Below, piece by piece: positions 16,346 to 23,910 of a DNA stretch of 64,000 nt. A program made the position numbers and the translations under genes. Below the pieces are notes generated by a model. That model had not been told where the DNA came from, made no database searches, and saw only the letters and a program-made list of their open reading frames with translations. Position 1 is the first letter of the stretch, and each line of letters opens with the position of its first letter. Origin of the DNA: Candidatus Pantoea deserta (GTDB lineage: Bacteria; Pseudomonadota; Gammaproteobacteria; Enterobacterales; Enterobacteriaceae); contig NZ_RMVG01000002.1 of assembly GCF_003813865.1 (NCBI RefSeq), forward strand, positions 1 through 64,000, given 5' to 3'.

Positions 16346-17107
16346 ATGAGCGCTGTAAACATGACTGAACCGCGTCAGGCGAAGTGGATTATTACGCTAC
16401 GCACCTTTCTTGCCCGTTTCTGGCCGCATTCGCTGCCGGTTGCCAAAAAACAGATCGTTATCGCCAGCCTGGGGGCCGGATTAGGCCTGATGATCACCAG
16501 CCTGATCAGCCACTGGCTGCTGGGGCAGGTGAACCTGTGGTTTGTCGCGCCGATGGGCGCCTCGGCCGTCTTGCTGTTCGGCATGCCGAACAGCCCGCTG
16601 GCGCAGCCCTGGTCCATTGTCGGAGGCAACGCGGTGGCAGGGCTGATCGGCGTCACCGCCGCGCTGTTTATTCCTTATGCTCCGCTGGCCTGCGGGGTCG
16701 CCGCCAGCCTGGCCATTGCCGTGATGTTTCAGCTGCGCTGCCTGCATCCGCCGAGTGGCGCCGTGGCGCTGACGGCGATTATGGGCGGCGGCGGCGTTCA
16801 TCAGCTCGGCTATCACTATGTTCTGACGCCGGTACTGCTGAACTCGGTCTGCCTGGCGCTGCTGGCGATTCTCTTTAATAACCTGGCGGGCCGGCGCTAT
16901 CCGCATCCGCTGGCGACAGCCGAGACGAAACCCCTGCCAGTGGCGCTTGACGTTCCCGTCACGCGTGACGATCTGCATCAGGCGCTGGCTGAGGGAGAGC
17001 TGCTGGATATTGACGAAGACGATCTTCAGCAGCTGCTACAGCGCGCCGAGGAGATTGCCCGCGCCCGTCAGGCAGCGCGCGCTCAGCCTCTGAAGCGCGC
17101 CAGCTAG
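16346..17107 (+). CDS. HPP-family inner-membrane protein
   Basis: This 253-residue protein is of the HPP family, named for the His-Pro-Pro signature seen here in RCLHPPSGAVALTAI (HPP at 134-136). Four or five hydrophobic helices lie at about 38-60, 64-80, 90-130 and 155-180, followed by a charged cytosolic tail (185-253) rich in Glu and Arg. Bacterial members are largely uncharacterised; plant chloroplast relatives have been linked to nitrite transport. It starts 112 bp after oxdC on the same strand and is convergent with hpxZ. The two stop codons share the 4-nt palindrome CTAG (17104-17107). Transport of oxalate, formate or another small anion is a guess from context. ATG 16361 is an alternative start. 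Confidence 0.8.
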   Translation: MSAVNMTEPRQAKWIITLRTFLARFWPHSLPVAKKQIVIASLGAGLGLMITSLISHWLLGQVNLWFVAPMGASAVLLFGMPNSPLAQPWSIVGGNAVAGLIGVTAALFIPYAPLACGVAASLAIAVMFQLRCLHPPSGAVALTAIMGGGGVHQLGYHYVLTPVLLNSVCLALLAILFNNLAGRRYPHPLATAETKPLPVALDVPVTRDDLHQALAEGELLDIDEDDLQQLLQRAEEIARARQAARAQPLKRAS

Positions 17108-17487
17108 CTCATCAGGCTTACCTGCGCGGCGACGATACGCCAGCCGCCCGGCAGCCTCACCCAGCTCTGCTGCTGTCGGCCGATCTTCGCCGTGCCTTCG
17201 CGCGTAAACTCCGTGCTGCACACCGCATAATCTTCGCCGAAGGTGGTAATCACGCTGTTGCGCAGCGTGCGTGCCAGCCCGGCCGCAGGACGCTGGGCGC
17301 GGAAGGCGCGGATCTGCTCGATGCCATACAAATTTTCGCCCGCCCCCAGCCTGACGGTGCGCGCATCGTGCCAGAACAGCGCGTCCAGCGTCTCGATGTC
17401 ATTGCTGACCAGCGCCTGCTCGTAACGATAAAAGGCGGCGGTAACCTCTGCCACGACGTGCGGCAGATTAATTGCTCTGTTTTCCAT
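17104..17487 (-). CDS. hpxZ: HpxZ, oxalurate catabolism protein (NTF2/SnoaL-like fold)
   Basis: This 127-residue protein belongs to the DUF3225/HpxZ group with an NTF2-like fold (AFYRYEQALVSNDIETLDALF, then a final beta-rich half ending GGWRIVAAQVSLMS). It starts at the ATG giving MENRAINLPHV; the frame extends 14 codons further but into hpxY. The start overlaps the end of hpxY by 20 nt. It is the last gene of the minus-strand operon hpxWXYZ, which takes oxalurate to oxamate and oxalate in Klebsiella. Its precise biochemical role is not known to me. Confidence 0.88.
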   Translation of the reverse strand: MENRAINLPHVVAEVTAAFYRYEQALVSNDIETLDALFWHDARTVRLGAGENLYGIEQIRAFRAQRPAAGLARTLRNSVITTFGEDYAVCSTEFTREGTAKIGRQQQSWVRLPGGWRIVAAQVSLMS

Positions 17488-18862
17488 TTTGTTTATCCAC
17501 ACAGGTAATACCCTGCTGCTCAAGCGCAAACGCGACGCGCAGCGCGGCAGCTTCGTTAAAGGGCGCGGCGATCAGCTGTAATCCAATGGGCAGACCGCCT
17601 GCGGTCATCAGCGGCACGCTGCACACCGGCAGGCCGAGAAAGGAGATCGGCTGCGTCAGCATTCCCATACTGGCGCGCGACGGCAAATCCGTACCATTGA
17701 TATGAATGGTGTCCTGACCGATCAGGGGCGCAGCGCAGGGCGTGGCTGGGGCGATCAGAACGTCAAACTGTTCAAACAGCGGCAGCACCTGCTGCTGAAA
17801 GTGACGGCGGAAGCGCTGCGCCTGCACATACCAGGCCGCAGGCAGCATCGCGCCCGCCAGCAGCCGCTCGCGCGAGGCAGGCTCAAAGCGCTCTGGCGCG
17901 CTGCGCAGCGCCGGCAGGTAGTGATTGCCTCCTTCGCTGGCGGTGAGAATAAAGGCCGCCGAGCGCGCCAGCTCTGCTTCCGGCAGCGTCACCTCATCCT
18001 GAATATTCAGCGCCCGCGCCGCCTGCGCCAGGGCATGACGCGCATCATCGTCGCACCAGGCAGAGAAAAAGCCGCCCAGCAGCGCGCAGCGCTGGCCCGT
18101 TTCGGCGAGTCCGGCCAGCGTCGGATCGGCAGGACGGTTCGCCTGGAAGGCATCGTGTTTATCCTGTCCTTGCAGCACGTCATATACCAGCGCCAGATCG
18201 TCAACGCGGCGCGCAAAGGGACCGATATGATCGAGGCTGGCGACAAAGGGGTGGCTGCCGCTGCGCGACAGGCGGCCAAAGGTCGGCTTGAGACCAAAGA
18301 TACCGCACAGCGACGCAGGCACGCGAATCGAGCCGTTGGTGTCGGTGCCGAGAGAGAAGTGCGCCAGCCCGGCCGCAACCGCCGCAGCGGACCCGCCTGA
18401 TGATCCTCCGGCGACGCGCGTCAAATCATGAGGATTGCGCGTCGCGCCAAAATGGGTGTTCTCAGTGGTAAAGCCGTAGGCGTAGGCGTCCATATTTACC
18501 ATGCCGGAAAGCAGCGCGCCCGCGCGGCTCAGGCGGCTCACCGCCCAGGCATCCTGCTCTGCCGCAGGGCGATCCTGAAACAGCGCCGCGCCGGCCAGCG
18601 TCGTATGGCCCGCGACGTCAAACAGGTTCTTAACCGCGTAGGGAATACCGGCCAGCGACGGCAGGCGCTCCCCGCGCCGCTGGCGGCTGTCCAGCGCGTC
18701 GGCCTCGCGCAGCATACGTTCGGCGGTTATCTCAGTCCAGGCGTTCAGCGCCGCCTGTTGTTCAATGCCCTGCAACGTCTGCTGCGCCACTTCGCGCGCG
18801 CTAATGTCGCCGCGCTGAATTGCCTGCTGCAACGCCTGAACAGAAAAATCGCTGATAGTCAT
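17468..18862 (-). CDS. hpxY: HpxY, AtzE-type amidase of oxalurate catabolism
   Basis: This 464-residue protein is an amidase-signature enzyme of the AtzE/GatA type. The Ser-cisSer-Lys triad is visible as Lys78 in YAVKNLFD, Ser154 in GGSSGGS and nucleophile Ser178 in DTNGSIR. It is expected to act on oxalurate (an acylated urea) with the small GatC-like partner HpxX, whose gene overlaps by 4 nt (ATGA). The partnership parallels AtzE-AtzG and GatA-GatC. hpxZ overlaps its 3' end. The substrate is taken from the Klebsiella hpx system and operon context. Confidence 0.9.
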   Translation of the reverse strand: MTISDFSVQALQQAIQRGDISAREVAQQTLQGIEQQAALNAWTEITAERMLREADALDSRQRRGERLPSLAGIPYAVKNLFDVAGHTTLAGAALFQDRPAAEQDAWAVSRLSRAGALLSGMVNMDAYAYGFTTENTHFGATRNPHDLTRVAGGSSGGSAAAVAAGLAHFSLGTDTNGSIRVPASLCGIFGLKPTFGRLSRSGSHPFVASLDHIGPFARRVDDLALVYDVLQGQDKHDAFQANRPADPTLAGLAETGQRCALLGGFFSAWCDDDARHALAQAARALNIQDEVTLPEAELARSAAFILTASEGGNHYLPALRSAPERFEPASRERLLAGAMLPAAWYVQAQRFRRHFQQQVLPLFEQFDVLIAPATPCAAPLIGQDTIHINGTDLPSRASMGMLTQPISFLGLPVCSVPLMTAGGLPIGLQLIAAPFNEAAALRVAFALEQQGITCVDKQNGKQSN

Positions 18863-19041
18863 GGATGAAACACTCCCGCCACTTCGAGCCGCTCATCGAG
18901 CGGAAACGCCATCAGCGGCTCCGCCAGCGCGGCAATGCGCTCCAGCTGAATTAACAGCTCGGCGCGACGCGCGTCGTCCAGCTCCAGCGCCAGAATGCGC
19001 TCCATCTGAGCCAGGTAGAGTGTCCAGTCGGTTTGAGTCAT
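18859..19041 (-). CDS. hpxX: HpxX, small GatC/AtzG-like subunit
   Basis: A 60-residue acidic, helical protein (MTQTDWTLYLAQMERILALE onward, ending LDERLEVAGVFHP). Two amphipathic helices and a C-terminal strand-like tail match GatC-like partners of amidase-signature enzymes. It lies between hpxW and hpxY and overlaps the hpxY start by 4 nt. It probably wraps around and stabilises HpxY. Short length makes family assignment rely mainly on position. Confidence 0.88.
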   Translation of the reverse strand: MTQTDWTLYLAQMERILALELDDARRAELLIQLERIAALAEPLMAFPLDERLEVAGVFHP

Positions 19042-19053
19042 GGTGTGCTCCTG

Positions 19054-20640
19054 TCAGAATCCACTTGCGCTGCCGTTGCTGCGCGGATCGCATGCGCCTT
19101 CCAGCATGCCGTTGTTGTGACGCACGATGGCGCCTGCATGGCCCACCGCCTCGCTGAAATCGGGTAGCAGCTCTACCTCGTGGCCCAGCTGGCGCAAACG
19201 TTCGACGGTTTCCGGCGCAAAGCGTCCCTCCAGCTTCAGCGAGTCGGAGGTCTGGCCCCAGGTGCGCCCCAGCAGCCAGCGCGGCGCGCTGACGGCCTGC
19301 TGAAGCGGCATACCCTGTATGACATGGCGGGTAAAAATAGCCGCCTGGGTTTGCGGCTGGCCGTCACCGCCCATCGCGCCATAAACCAGCGTACGGCCAT
19401 CTTTCAGGCGGGCGGCGGCGGGGTTAAGCGTATGGAACGGCTGTTTGCCCGGCGACAGCGCCAGCAGATGATCGGGGTCGAGGCTGAAGGCCGCGCCGCG
19501 ATTCTGCCAGGTAATGCCGGTGCCGGGGATCACCACGCCGCTGCCGAATTCGTGGTAGATGCTCTGAATAAAAGAGACGGCGAGACCGCTGCTGTCCATT
19601 ACTCCCATCCATACGGTGTCGCCTGGCCCGCGTCCGGTTCCCCAGGGCGCGGCCTGCGCGTCGCTGATCTGGCTTGCAAGGGTGGCGAAGTGATCCTCGG
19701 TTAACAGCGACTGCGCCTCGCACGCCATATGACGCGGATCGGTGATATGGCGATCGCGGAGCGCGAAGGCTTTTTTGGTGGCTTCGACGATGCGGTGCAC
19801 GGTCTGCGCGTCGTCAGCCTGCGCCATATCCAGCCGATCGGTAATGCCGAGGATCGCCAGCGAGACCATACCCTGCGTTGGCGGCGTCATGTTCCACAGA
19901 TCGCCTTCGCTGTGCGCCACATGCAGCGGCGTACAGCGGCGCGCGCGCTGCCGCTGTAAATCGGCCAGCGTCACCGGCATGCCGAGCGCCGACATCTCGC
20001 GCGCCAGATGCTGCGCCAGCTCGCCGCGGTAAAAGCTGTCCAGACCCTGTTCGCTCAGCAGGCTGAGCGTGTGGGCCAGCGCGGGCTGGGTAAAACGGCT
20101 GCCCGCTCGCGGCGGCTCGCCGTCGGGCATAAAAGTAGCGGCAAAACCCGGCTGCTGTTCAAGCTCAGGACGTTTAGCGGCGGTCGCGGCGGCCTGCGAC
20201 GCCGTGACCGGCATCCCGTCCGCAGCGTAGCGAATCGCGTCGCGCAGCAGGCGCGCCAGCGGCAGCGGTGCGCCGCCCAGCTCGCGGGAGAGCGTCAGCG
20301 CCTCTTGCCAGCCGCTCACCGTTCCGGCCACGGTTAAAGCGGCCGCCGGACCGCGATGGGGGATGGCGTCAGCGCCGTGATAAAAATCGGGATGCGCCAG
20401 CGAACCGGCCGCGCCGCTGGCGTCAATGGCGACAGGGTCGCCGTTCGGCGGCAGCACCAGCCAGAAGCCATCGCCGCCGAGTCCGTTCATATGGGGGTAG
20501 ACCACGGCGACAGTGGCAGCGGCGGCCACCATCGCTTCAATCGCATTGCCGCCGTCGCGCAGCACCGCCAGCGCGCTCTCGCTCGCCAGGTGATGCGGCG
20601 CGACCGCCATGCCCAGCGGAGCCATATTGCTCTGAATCAT
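19054..20640 (-). CDS. hpxW: Oxamate amidohydrolase HpxW (gamma-glutamyltransferase family)
   Basis: HpxW is an N-terminal-nucleophile hydrolase of the gamma-glutamyltransferase family that self-cleaves and hydrolyses oxamate to oxalate and ammonia. Here it has 528 residues. The cleavage site and nucleophile Thr342 lie in GPGDTVWMGVMDSSG, with downstream GSGVVIPGTGITWQNRG typical of the family. No signal peptide is visible, so unlike true GGT it is cytoplasmic. ATG 20640 gives MIQSNMAPLGMAVAPH; a start 14 codons earlier is unlikely. It is the first gene of hpxWXYZ and divergent from hpxU, with a sigma-54-like promoter at 20678-20694. Confidence 0.92.
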   Translation of the reverse strand: MIQSNMAPLGMAVAPHHLASESALAVLRDGGNAIEAMVAAAATVAVVYPHMNGLGGDGFWLVLPPNGDPVAIDASGAAGSLAHPDFYHGADAIPHRGPAAALTVAGTVSGWQEALTLSRELGGAPLPLARLLRDAIRYAADGMPVTASQAAATAAKRPELEQQPGFAATFMPDGEPPRAGSRFTQPALAHTLSLLSEQGLDSFYRGELAQHLAREMSALGMPVTLADLQRQRARRCTPLHVAHSEGDLWNMTPPTQGMVSLAILGITDRLDMAQADDAQTVHRIVEATKKAFALRDRHITDPRHMACEAQSLLTEDHFATLASQISDAQAAPWGTGRGPGDTVWMGVMDSSGLAVSFIQSIYHEFGSGVVIPGTGITWQNRGAAFSLDPDHLLALSPGKQPFHTLNPAAARLKDGRTLVYGAMGGDGQPQTQAAIFTRHVIQGMPLQQAVSAPRWLLGRTWGQTSDSLKLEGRFAPETVERLRQLGHEVELLPDFSEAVGHAGAIVRHNNGMLEGACDPRSNGSASGF

Positions 20641-20677
20641 AATTACGCTTCTTATCGGGTAACAGAGCGGGGATTCA

Positions 20678-20694
20678 AGCAAGAGCCGTTCCAG
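20678..20694 (-). promoter_or_regulatory. Probable sigma-54 promoter of hpxWXYZ
   Basis: On the minus strand CTGGAAC, five bases and TTGCT form a -24/-12 element with GG and GC 10 nt apart. The -24 block differs from TGGCAC at one position. The predicted start site is about 25-30 nt before the hpxW start codon. Confidence 0.5.
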
Positions 20695-20774
20695 TTTTGG
20701 CGTTACCGCGCAGCAGCAGTAACCTGGATCGAATTGTGCTAGCTTTTGCTGAAACGAAAGTTACAGGGAAACGC

Positions 20775-21614
20775 ATGAAACGGCTTGATGAACGGCTCCG
20801 AACTCACTATCCGCAGCTTTCTCCGCAGGAGCAGCGCATTGCGGACTTTGTCTTTGACCATTTTGACGATCTGATCAGCTATAACAGCGCTGAACTCGCC
20901 AGGCTCAGCGGCGTATCAAAGGCCACCGTCAGCCGCCTGTTTCGGCGGCTGGGCTATGACAAATACAAAGATATGCGCGACGAGCTGCGCATTCTGCGTC
21001 AGAGCGGAATGCCGCTGACCGACAACCGCGATGCGGTGCAGGGCAATACGCTGCTGGCGCGCCACTACAAGCAGGAGATGGCGAACCTGACCCAGTGGGT
21101 TAACAGTCTCGACGCGCAGCAGTTCGGCGACGCGGTGCGGCAGCTAACGCAGGCAAAGCGCATCTTTATTATCGGCATGCGCAACTCCTGGCCGCTGGCG
21201 CTGCACCTGCGCCAGCAGCTGTTACAGGCGCGCGCCAGCGTACATATTTTGCCGCAGCCAGGCCAGACGATGGCCGAAGAGATCGTAGATATTATGCCGG
21301 AGGATATGGTGGTGGTGATGGCGTTTCGCCGCCGCACGCGCCTGATCCGTCCGCTGATGCAGCAGCTGCAACAGCGCGATATTCCCCTGCTGGCGCTGTG
21401 CGAGCCGCAGGCGCAGTCCATGAACGGTCTGGCGCGCTGGCAGCTGTGCGCGCCGCTGGACAGCGTGTCGGCGTTTGACAGCTATGCCTCGGCGATGAGC
21501 CTGATCAATCTGCTGGCTAACGCGCTGCTGCATGAAATGCTGTCGCAGGGGCGTCAGCGCATCCATCAAATCGCCGACCTTTACCAGCAGCTGGACGAAC
21601 TGGAGCACCGTTAA
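20775..21614 (+). CDS. hpxU: MurR/RpiR-family regulator HpxU
   Basis: This 279-residue regulator has an N-terminal RpiR helix-turn-helix (about 1-77, with SAELARLSGVSKATVSRLFRR split over the recognition helix) and a C-terminal SIS sugar-isomerase-like effector domain (about 120-250). ATG 20775 follows CAGGGA; the open frame extends upstream across the divergent promoter region and is not used. It stands between the divergent hpxW operon and the downstream hpxF operon, the position of HpxU in Klebsiella, where it controls allantoate and oxalurate genes. The ligand is unknown. Confidence 0.88.
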   Translation: MKRLDERLRTHYPQLSPQEQRIADFVFDHFDDLISYNSAELARLSGVSKATVSRLFRRLGYDKYKDMRDELRILRQSGMPLTDNRDAVQGNTLLARHYKQEMANLTQWVNSLDAQQFGDAVRQLTQAKRIFIIGMRNSWPLALHLRQQLLQARASVHILPQPGQTMAEEIVDIMPEDMVVVMAFRRRTRLIRPLMQQLQQRDIPLLALCEPQAQSMNGLARWQLCAPLDSVSAFDSYASAMSLINLLANALLHEMLSQGRQRIHQIADLYQQLDELEHR

Positions 21615-21663
21615 GAGGCGTCATTGTGGTGCATTGCCCCGTTTTGAATCTCTTTGCGCAGAG

Positions 21664-21696
21664 GCGCGCAATCCGCTTTTAGCGCGGATTGCGCGC
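21664..21696 (+). terminator. Strong hairpin between hpxU and hpxF
   Basis: A perfect 13-bp GC-rich stem (21664-21676 with 21684-21696) encloses a 7-nt loop TTTTAGC. No T-run follows, so it may be a Rho-assisted terminator of hpxU, a mRNA-protecting structure or an insulator before the sigma-54 promoter of hpxF. Confidence 0.55.
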
Positions 21697-21725
21697 TTCG
21701 CCTCAGCCTGTCGCCGCGCATGACA

Positions 21726-21742
21726 TTGGCACATTAGTTGCA
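21726..21742 (+). promoter_or_regulatory. Sigma-54 promoter of the hpxF operon
   Basis: TTGGCAC, ATTAG and TTGCA form an essentially perfect -24/-12 sigma-54 promoter (GG at 21728-21729, GC at 21740-21741, 10 nt apart). The expected transcription start is near 21753, about 40 nt before the hpxF ATG. This points to NtrC-type nitrogen control. A weak GGTGCA half-site at 21628-21633 could belong to an activator site. Confidence 0.88.
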
Positions 21743-21793
21743 GACTGGTTAAGCAAGAATCTTTTGTTTCAGGTTAACTTACCGGGGTGCATA

Positions 21794-22579
21794 ATGAAAA
21801 AGGCGTTGATGGCGGTAGCGGCGGCGGCATTACTGATGGTTCAGACCGGCAGTGCGCTGGCCGATCAGCTACAGGATATAGAGAAGCGCGGCGTGCTGCG
21901 CGTGGCGGTGCCGCAGGATTTCCCGCCGTTCGGTTCAGTGGGTACGGATCTGCAACCGCAGGGCTACGATATTGATACGGCGAAGTACCTGGCGAAGCAG
22001 ATGAAACTTAAGTTGCAGCTGGTGCCTGTTACCAGCGCCAACCGCGTACCCTATCTGCAAACCGATAAGGTCGATCTGGTGATCTCCAGCATGGGCAAAA
22101 ACCCTGAGCGTGAGAAAGTGATCGACTTTAGCCGCGCCTATGCGCCGTTCTTCCTCGGCGTCTTTGGCGCGAAAGGCGAGACGTTAAAAGATGCGGCTCA
22201 GCTTAGCGGCAAAAGCATTGGCGTGACGCGCGGAGCGGTAGAGGACATGGTGCTGAGCAGCCTGGCGCCCAAAGACGCGCAGGTGAAACGCTATGAAGAC
22301 AACAACACCACGCTGTCTGCCTATCTCTCCGGACAGGTGGAGTATGTAGCGACCGGCAATCTGGTCGTGGCGGCGATTGCCCGCCAGAACCCGCAAAAGG
22401 CGCCGGTGGCGCAGTTTATGCTGAAAGATTCGCCCTGCTTTATCGGCCTGAAAAAAAGTGAGCCGGCCCTGAAGGCGAAAGTCGATGCGCTGATTGAGCA
22501 GGGCATTAAAGACGGCACGCTTAACAAACTGTCGGAAGAGTGGCTGAAAGCGCCGCTGCCCGCCAGCCTCGGCGCATAA
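21794..22579 (+). CDS. hpxF: Periplasmic substrate-binding protein, polar amino-acid/ureide ABC transporter
   Basis: This 261-residue protein is a family 3 solute-binding protein. A Sec signal peptide ends near ALA (residue 23), followed by RGVLRVAVPQDFPPFGS and a ligand-site region. It delivers substrate to the HpxG/HpxH permeases. Sequence places it with polar amino-acid binders; the operon suggests allantoate or a related ureide. ATG 21794 is preceded by GGGGTG at short spacing. It is the first gene of the eight-gene hpxFGHIJKQT operon and lies about 40 nt after the predicted sigma-54 start site. Confidence 0.88.
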   Translation: MKKALMAVAAAALLMVQTGSALADQLQDIEKRGVLRVAVPQDFPPFGSVGTDLQPQGYDIDTAKYLAKQMKLKLQLVPVTSANRVPYLQTDKVDLVISSMGKNPEREKVIDFSRAYAPFFLGVFGAKGETLKDAAQLSGKSIGVTRGAVEDMVLSSLAPKDAQVKRYEDNNTTLSAYLSGQVEYVATGNLVVAAIARQNPQKAPVAQFMLKDSPCFIGLKKSEPALKAKVDALIEQGIKDGTLNKLSEEWLKAPLPASLGA

Positions 22580-22585
22580 GGGCGC

Positions 22586-23254
22586 ATGATGCTCGGTCAA
22601 CTTAATTTTCCCGCGCTCCTGCCTTACTGGCCGGAGCTGCTCGCCGGGCTGTGGGTCACGGTTCAGCTCACGGTGCTGGCCACCGTCGGCGGCGTCGGGC
22701 TGGGGATTTTCGGCGCGGCGCTGCGCAGCGGCAGGCCGAGCTGGGCCAGCCGCCTGTGGGGAGCCTATGTTGAGATCATCCGCAACACGCCTTTTGTGGT
22801 GCAGTTGTTCTTTATCGTGTTTGGCCTGCCTAATCTGGGGCTGAAGCTGACGGCGGGCGAGGCGGCGCTGCTGGCGATGCTGATCAATCTGGGCGCTTAC
22901 AGCACCGAAATTATTCGCGCGGGCATTCAGGTGACGCCGAAAGGGCAGTGGGAGGCGGGGCGCGTGCTGGGGCTGACCCGCGCGCAAACCTTTCTGCGCG
23001 TCGTGCTGCCGCCCTCGCTACAGCGCATTTATCCGGCGCTGGTCAGCCAGTGCATTATCGTCATGCTCGGCTCGTCGGTGGTGTCACAGGTCTCTTATGA
23101 AGAGTTAACCTTCGCGGCCAACCTGATTCAGTCGCGGACCTTTTTAAGTTTTGAGGTCTATGTGGTGACCACGCTGATCTATCTGCTGTTATCCATCGCC
23201 ATGCGCCAGGTTCTGCTGGGGCTGGGGCGGAGATGGTTTGGAGTCCAGGCATGA
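22586..23254 (+). CDS. hpxG: ABC transporter permease (HisM/GlnP type)
   Basis: This 222-residue permease of the polar amino-acid ABC family has an N-terminal HEETVQ-like region (LLAGLWVTVQLTVLATVGG), about five hydrophobic helices and an EAA loop (EAGRVLGLTRAQTFLRVVLP) for contact with the ATPase. It starts 6 nt after hpxF and its stop overlaps the next permease gene by 4 nt. It probably forms a heterodimer with HpxH in the inner membrane. Confidence 0.88.
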   Translation: MMLGQLNFPALLPYWPELLAGLWVTVQLTVLATVGGVGLGIFGAALRSGRPSWASRLWGAYVEIIRNTPFVVQLFFIVFGLPNLGLKLTAGEAALLAMLINLGAYSTEIIRAGIQVTPKGQWEAGRVLGLTRAQTFLRVVLPPSLQRIYPALVSQCIIVMLGSSVVSQVSYEELTFAANLIQSRTFLSFEVYVVTTLIYLLLSIAMRQVLLGLGRRWFGVQA

Positions 23255-23910
23255 TGACGACTTTTACCGACTGGGACATTTTGCGCAATCTGCTGCTGGC
23301 GGCGCGCTGGACCCTCCTGCTGTCGCTCGCCGCCTTTTTCGGCGGCACGCTGGTGACGCTGCCGCTGCTGTTTTTACGTCTGCTACAGCGCCGCTGGCTG
23401 ACGCGTCTGATTCGCGGCTATACCGAGCTGTTTCAGGGCACGCCGCTGCTGATGCAGCTCTTCCTGGCCTTTTTCGGCGTCGGCCTGTTCGGCATCGACG
23501 TCGCGCCCTGGACGGCGGCGTCGCTGGCCCTGACGCTCTATACCAGCGCCTTCCTGCTTGATATCTGGTTCGGCAGCATTCGCGCCCTGCCGAAAGGGCA
23601 GTGGGAGGCGTCGCGCTGCCTCGGTCTGAGCTTCGGCCAGACGCTGTGCCGGGTTATCGCCCCGCAGGCGATCCGCATCGCCATCGCGCCGACGGTCGGC
23701 TTTGCGGTGCAGGTGATCAAAGGCACCGCGCTGGCCTCGATTATCGGCTTTATCGAACTGACTAAAGCCGGAACCATTCTGAACAACGTGACGTATCAGC
23801 CCTTTAAGGTGTTTGGCCTGGTCGCGCTGGGCTACTTCCTGATGTGTTATCCGCTGTCTCGCTACAGCCAGTATCTGGAGAAAAAATTCCATGCCGCTCA
23901 TCACCATTAA
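23251..23910 (+). CDS. hpxH: ABC transporter permease (HisM/GlnP type)
   Basis: This is the second permease, 219 residues if started at ATG 23251, which overlaps the hpxG stop as ATGA. The EAA loop reads EASRCLGLSFGQTLCRVIAP, parallel to that in HpxG, and about five membrane segments are present. The longer frame from 23233 lacks a reason to be preferred. Its 3' end overlaps hpxI by 20 nt. It belongs with HpxF, HpxG and HpxI as a complete importer. Confidence 0.87.
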   Translation: MMTTFTDWDILRNLLLAARWTLLLSLAAFFGGTLVTLPLLFLRLLQRRWLTRLIRGYTELFQGTPLLMQLFLAFFGVGLFGIDVAPWTAASLALTLYTSAFLLDIWFGSIRALPKGQWEASRCLGLSFGQTLCRVIAPQAIRIAIAPTVGFAVQVIKGTALASIIGFIELTKAGTILNNVTYQPFKVFGLVALGYFLMCYPLSRYSQYLEKKFHAAHHH

